DNA from: CAZKUR01 sp964556005
GTDB lineage: Bacteria; Bacteroidota; Ignavibacteria; Ignavibacteriales; Ignavibacteriaceae
Reading direction: 5' to 3'
Length of the DNA stretch: 47,627 nt
Assembly: GCA_964556005.1 (NCBI GenBank)
Contig: CAZKUR010000026.1
Location: 1 to 47,627, forward strand
Positions 43,258 through 47,627 of the stretch are shown one piece after another. The translations under genes were made by a program, and so were the position numbers. Numbering within the stretch: position 1 is the stretch's first letter; every line of letters starts with the position of its first letter. The notes below the pieces were generated by a model, which worked only from the letters and a program-made list of their open reading frames with translations, made no database searches and was not told where the DNA came from.

Positions 43258-46200
43258 CGGCAATATTTTTACTTCCAAGTGTCATAATAACTTTGTAAAG
43301 ATAAACTCCGTTGGCAATTGCATCTCTATCATGATCTTTACCATCCCAGTATATTTTATTGAAATCGTATCTCAAACGCGATGAAGGAATACTTAATTCC
43401 TGTATTAACCTGCCTGCGATTGTAAAAATTTTTATTCTAATCTTATCCGGTATTTGAGTTAATTTAAATGTGAAATATGTATCTCCCTTAAACGGATTCG
43501 GATAATTATAAACATCCAGTAATTGAGCTTCATTAGAGACGGTAAATTTTTTGGTTACGCCGGAAGAATCCACATAAGTACCTAATGAATTTTTACCGAT
43601 TGCCTTTAAAGTATATGTTCCATCAGATAACTGCTGTGGTTTATAAATTACAACTACCTTTGGATTATCGTTTGAGAATTGATATGATAATGTATCTGTA
43701 TTGCCTGAGTATTGAATTAAATTATCATCTAAATAAATTTTTAAATCGGATGGGTCAGTAATTGGGATTAAAGTTTGATCATTCATTTCAACTCTAATAG
43801 TCGGATGTGGAGAAACATAATCGCCATCCAGAATATTTTCTCCATTGAATGTAATGTTTATAGAAGGTTTGCTTGTATCTTGTTTTACATAAAACGGAAC
43901 CGAGTAGTAATTATTATCTTTATAAATTTCCCTTACTTTATTTTCCGGATCTATCGTAATATAAAAGTACATACTACCGGTCGAACCGTCGATGCTGTTA
44001 TATGTTATGTTGAAATCTTTATTTGCAAATGTATCTAATGAATCAACTGTTGATTCAAAAAGCTGCTCATGGGAATTATCAGTCTTAACCAATTCTACCT
44101 TAACGTTAAATGAATCAGCAGGTACTTCGCCTACATTAAAAATTTTGAAATTCAAATTTGTACTTTCACCAATTGTAATTGTATCGGGAGATACGGAAAC
44201 TACCTGATAATTTGTACCAAGTTCCGGTACGCCGGTATAATTAACACCAAGTGAAGATAACGACGGGGAAATTCCGTTCGAAGCAGAATTAAATTCAGCT
44301 AAAATTTTTACGTCCGGATATTTTTGGGGATTTATCGAACTCAAGTCTGCTGTTCCGTTATTCAAATTTAAAATATTTAATGTGTCAATTGAACCATCGT
44401 CTTTAATCCCAAGTGGACGAAATGTGATTGTTGAATTAGATGGAGTATTTATAGATACATCCATATTTTTCCAGCGGCTGGATGGGCCGATCTCACTTGA
44501 AACATATATACCTGATGTAGAATTCAGAATAAATGTCGAATCAATTGATACTAGTCCGTCATAAGGACCATTAATTGCTTCGGGAACCGAACCGGGCGCT
44601 GCTCCTTTTTGACCGATTATTGCCCACGAACCTCTAAATTGAAGAGAATCGATTTTAGTTCCGCCTATTGTATGTATTGCATCTTTTAATGCTTGTGTAA
44701 TATTATTTTCAGCATCATCGGCAACCCCCATAACAACGATTTTCCCCGGTGTAATTGAGTCTATCAAATCTACTAATTGCTGCATATTGGAAGGGTTATT
44801 AAATAAATTAAAATAAGTTACCGTATCAATTTTTAGATTTAGTGAATCAAAAACCGCAATACCCATACCTGCAAAAAAAGTACTAGGCAAAATATTTTGC
44901 CCGTTTACACTTATTACGCATGTTCTTCCTGCATAGAAGCCTGCAGAAAGGACAGAAATTTTAATTGAATCATTAACAATCTTCAAATTATTGTTTACAA
45001 AGCTAATACTTTTGGTTGAACCCTTAGCCAGAGATATCGAGTCACTTAAAAAATATTTATCTCCGTTTACATTTAAAAATGATTTTACCTGAGAAAATTC
45101 AGAGTTGTTATCATTTAGCCGGTATCTAAACCAGTATCTTTTCCCACTCATCAAAGGAGAAAAAACAATTCTTTTATACGGAGAGCTAATCTGAACATTC
45201 CTTTCAGTATAATTATTGAAATTCGCACTCTCTGAAAGTTGATAAATAAAACTGTAAGAAGGAGAAGTATAAACTGTTGGACTTAAGACAACCATCGAAT
45301 CAATCGCCGGGTTTTCAACTTCGGAAGTAATCAAATCCCTAACATCTAATGATGCCACATTAAATCTAAACGTTGCAAAATTATCATCTTCATAAATTTC
45401 AGGAATTAAATTACTCGGATCAATGTTAATTGATAAAGAATGCTCACCTGGTTTATTTTTAGTTTGCAGCCAAATGTTTAAAGTATCCTTATAACCCGGC
45501 ATAAGTATTTTAATTTGAGAAGTCTTTAATAATATGTTATTCACCGTATGTTGATAAGTGATGGCAACAGAATCATTATTTGCAATTCCCCAATTATTTA
45601 TGATTACCTTAACTAAAACCGAATCTGTTTTGTCATTTGGAAAGCTGTTTTGTAATTTGAAATCATCTTCTCCTATTTTCAAATTCGGCAAAACAGGTAT
45701 TTTTAATTGCACAACCGGATCTCCTAATAGAGTATTGGTATATCCAAAAATCCTATACGAGGCGGAGTTACCATAAATATTAAACATCTGTATTTTAGCA
45801 TCCAGGTGTGCAGCCCCAATTTCCCTTACCGAATCTTGTACTATAGCTCCATAGAATAATTGAGGAACAGTTGTGGCAGTCGAAGTGAAACCCAAAGAAG
45901 AATTGCCTACATAACCAATAGCCTGCCCGGTGTTATCAAATAAAAAATGTTCGCCAAAACAAACAACATCAGGCTCCGCAAATTTATTTGTTGAACATCC
46001 GAAATCGGTTATTAGCGAATTTCTATTTACTGTATTTTCAAGCTGTTCTGAACTGCTTATATTATTATCCCAAGTTGAAGTTCCGCTATGGCCTAAATAA
46101 GAAATAAATACTGCACCATTATGGATTGTATTCGTAACCTGTGCAGGAGTATACGGGCCGAAGTCAGACTGGGGATTAGTAGTTTTATAGAAATGTGTAT

Positions 46201-47627
46201 ACTCACCGGCAATTGGTTTAGGTTTTATAAAGTTGTCAATGACATTTTGATTGACAGATCTAAGCAGTTGAATTTCACCGGGTTTCTCGGCATCACCACC
46301 GCTGAAAAATATATACCTCTTATTCCATTCATTGTATGGGCTCGTTAAGTTATTTTCTACCTTAGACAAATAATACGAAAGTTCCGATGTATTATTTATG
46401 GGAATCCTTCCCACTTTCAACTGCGGTACAGGCAATGTACTATCCGACCAAACAGCATACCATTCATCGGATACCGGGTCTCCGAATGAAGGGACATAAT
46501 TTCCACTTAAACGAACATTTTCCCAAAATAGTTTATAACCTTTATAATCATAATCTGCATCGCCGATTAAAACTAAATAAGATGGTTTTGGTTCGACTCT
46601 ATTTTGGAATGTTTCTTCAACAAAAAGTTTTATTGACTCCGGTGTAGAATATCCGAAACCAAATTCATCATAAATATCATATGTATTATATAAAGAAGTT
46701 TTGATGTTGTAATCTGTTGAGATAGAATTCAAATAATCCTGGGCAGCATTTAGGAACTTTGGAGCTGTTATTCCTATATAATCAGTTTGTTCAGTAATAT
46801 TTCTAAGATTTACAAATTGTTTTGTGTAATAGAATTTAGGTTTTTCTATTTTATCCGGAATTATGACAACATATTCATCTTTAGCGGAAACAGTATCGGT
46901 AAAAAACAATTGCCCGGATTCAACAGAAAAATTGGTTATTTGTTTTATTTCAGGCTTTACCTTATAAATTACATAATTTGTTGAATTGGCATTACCCAAG
47001 TTAATTATTTTAACACCTGTTGAAACATCGTCACTAACTTTAAAATATAATGAATCATCAATCAGATTTAGAAACCGCGGATATTCAAAATCATACCAGT
47101 CAATCGCCACACTATTAGAACCAATACCGTTATCATAATTCATAACTGTTATATTGTTTGAACTTCCATTCAAGTCATTAGTATTTAAGCTTCCGCTTAA
47201 TAATACTTGATCATACCTATTAATCTCAGCAGAATCTAAGAGAATATTATTAACTTTCATCGTCAAATTTTGGGAATGGAGCGCTGAATCGGATGATGCA
47301 CTAATAAGTTTAAAATAAAATTTTGCATTTTTATTTGGGACGAGATCGGGAGCATCGAAAGAATAATTTCTTTGAGTCCCTGCATAAAGCCATTCTGTTT
47401 GGCTAAAAATCCAAGTTTTATTTCTTACCCAAAACGGACTCTGATTTTCCAAATCATTATCATATAAAAACTGAGCTAAAACATTTTTTTCAACATGCAT
47501 GAAAGAAGTATAATAATTAAGAGTATCCTGAGAATTTAATGAGTTTGAAATAAGCTCAACTCTTTTACCATTTGTATAATTACAGGTTAGGAAAATTATT
47601 GTTCGAGGTAGAAAAATATGATGAGGC
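43229..47627 (-). CDS. Gingipain/PorU-like C25 cysteine peptidase with ILEI-like and sorting domains, 5' part beyond window
   Basis: The frame stays open past the ATG at 47500 to the right edge, so about 1465 codons are visible and the N-terminus is missing. A C25 peptidase domain spans roughly 46840-45700. The likely catalytic His is in YLGHSG (codon 46088-46090) and the Cys in DFGCSTNKF (codon 45994-45996), about 31 residues apart as in gingipains. Then come a CARDB-like domain, an Fn3-like domain, an ILEI/PANDER-like domain (about 44960-44580), a beta region, a second CARDB (VSVSPDTITIGESTNLNFKI), an Ig-like domain, and a FlgD/T9SS type A C-terminal domain (YNYPNPFKGDTYFTF, NGVYLYKV). It could be the T9SS sortase PorU or a secreted surface protease. 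Confidence 0.88.
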   Translation of the reverse strand, partial: PHHIFLPRTIIFLTCNYTNGKRVELISNSLNSQDTLNYYTSFMHVEKNVLAQFLYDNDLENQSPFWVRNKTWIFSQTEWLYAGTQRNYSFDAPDLVPNKNAKFYFKLISASSDSALHSQNLTMKVNNILLDSAEINRYDQVLLSGSLNTNDLNGSSNNITVMNYDNGIGSNSVAIDWYDFEYPRFLNLIDDSLYFKVSDDVSTGVKIINLGNANSTNYVIYKVKPEIKQITNFSVESGQLFFTDTVSAKDEYVVIIPDKIEKPKFYYTKQFVNLRNITEQTDYIGITAPKFLNAAQDYLNSISTDYNIKTSLYNTYDIYDEFGFGYSTPESIKLFVEETFQNRVEPKPSYLVLIGDADYDYKGYKLFWENVRLSGNYVPSFGDPVSDEWYAVWSDSTLPVPQLKVGRIPINNTSELSYYLSKVENNLTSPYNEWNKRYIFFSGGDAEKPGEIQLLRSVNQNVIDNFIKPKPIAGEYTHFYKTTNPQSDFGPYTPAQVTNTIHNGAVFISYLGHSGTSTWDNNISSSEQLENTVNRNSLITDFGCSTNKFAEPDVVCFGEHFLFDNTGQAIGYVGNSSLGFTSTATTVPQLFYGAIVQDSVREIGAAHLDAKIQMFNIYGNSASYRIFGYTNTLLGDPVVQLKIPVLPNLKIGEDDFKLQNSFPNDKTDSVLVKVIINNWGIANNDSVAITYQHTVNNILLKTSQIKILMPGYKDTLNIWLQTKNKPGEHSLSINIDPSNLIPEIYEDDNFATFRFNVASLDVRDLITSEVENPAIDSMVVLSPTVYTSPSYSFIYQLSESANFNNYTERNVQISSPYKRIVFSPLMSGKRYWFRYRLNDNNSEFSQVKSFLNVNGDKYFLSDSISLAKGSTKSISFVNNNLKIVNDSIKISVLSAGFYAGRTCVISVNGQNILPSTFFAGMGIAVFDSLNLKIDTVTYFNLFNNPSNMQQLVDLIDSITPGKIVVMGVADDAENNITQALKDAIHTIGGTKIDSLQFRGSWAIIGQKGAAPGSVPEAINGPYDGLVSIDSTFILNSTSGIYVSSEIGPSSRWKNMDVSINTPSNSTITFRPLGIKDDGSIDTLNILNLNNGTADLSSINPQKYPDVKILAEFNSASNGISPSLSSLGVNYTGVPELGTNYQVVSVSPDTITIGESTNLNFKIFNVGEVPADSFNVKVELVKTDNSHEQLFESTVDSLDTFANKDFNITYNSIDGSTGSMYFYITIDPENKVREIYKDNNYYSVPFYVKQDTSKPSINITFNGENILDGDYVSPHPTIRVEMNDQTLIPITDPSDLKIYLDDNLIQYSGNTDTLSYQFSNDNPKVVVIYKPQQLSDGTYTLKAIGKNSLGTYVDSSGVTKKFTVSNEAQLLDVYNYPNPFKGDTYFTFKLTQIPDKIRIKIFTIAGRLIQELSIPSSRLRYDFNKIYWDGKDHDRDAIANGVYLYKVIMTLGSKNIAVTQKLAVVR

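Noticed and set aside
46387..46647. 86-codon plus-strand ORF inside the C25 gene
   Set aside because: It is antisense to the conserved peptidase domain and has no support of its own.

Overview
The window looks like a chromosomal segment from a low-GC, Gram-negative member of the Bacteroidota/Chlorobi group, most likely Ignavibacteria (Ignavibacteriota). The main clues are type IX secretion (T9SS) sorting domains built on the NYPNPFNPTT motif, an AT-rich background, many weak or A-rich ribosome binding sites mixed with a few strong AGGAGG ones, frequent TTG starts, and DUF2851 and PorU/gingipain-type proteins. This assignment comes from protein features only; no search was run.

Left part (1-10.2 kb): two secreted proteins (the first cut by the window edge), then purE, then a cluster of multiheme c-type cytochromes read on the minus strand. 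The cluster encodes a 9-heme-motif cytochrome fused to a T9SS sorting domain, a tetraheme c554-like cytochrome, an outer-membrane beta-barrel, a 14-heme periplasmic cytochrome and a 7-heme lipoprotein cytochrome, closed by a strong terminator. The last three genes are nearly contiguous and have the composition of a porin-cytochrome conduit for extracellular electron transfer. The T9SS-tagged cytochrome could be its cell-surface partner.

Middle (10.2-33.8 kb): a decayed YihY/BrkB membrane-protein pseudogene, a small SET-domain methyltransferase, then housekeeping genes: pepD, typA, clpS, etfB-etfA, a bifunctional-nuclease (DUF151+UVR) gene, DUF2851 and pyrF. The elongasome genes mreB-mreC-mreD-mrdA-rodA sit between purN-purH and pyrF in one apparent transcription unit. 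An M6-like lipoprotein metalloprotease, a TPR protein and pyrG follow.

Right part (33.9-47.6 kb): phoU and pstB-pstA-pstC-pstS, with an outer-membrane porin and a second beta-barrel gene upstream. Three hexamers with an exact 11-bp period precede pstS, resembling a Pho box. A similar triplet lies upstream of the secreted protein at the left edge and a weaker one upstream of the porin. The window ends with a GT-C membrane glycosyltransferase and a very large C25 (gingipain/PorU-like) protease that runs off the right edge and carries an ILEI/PANDER-like domain.

No tRNA, rRNA, CRISPR array or insertion sequence was seen. Two intergenic regions carry degenerate 7-bp tandem repeats.
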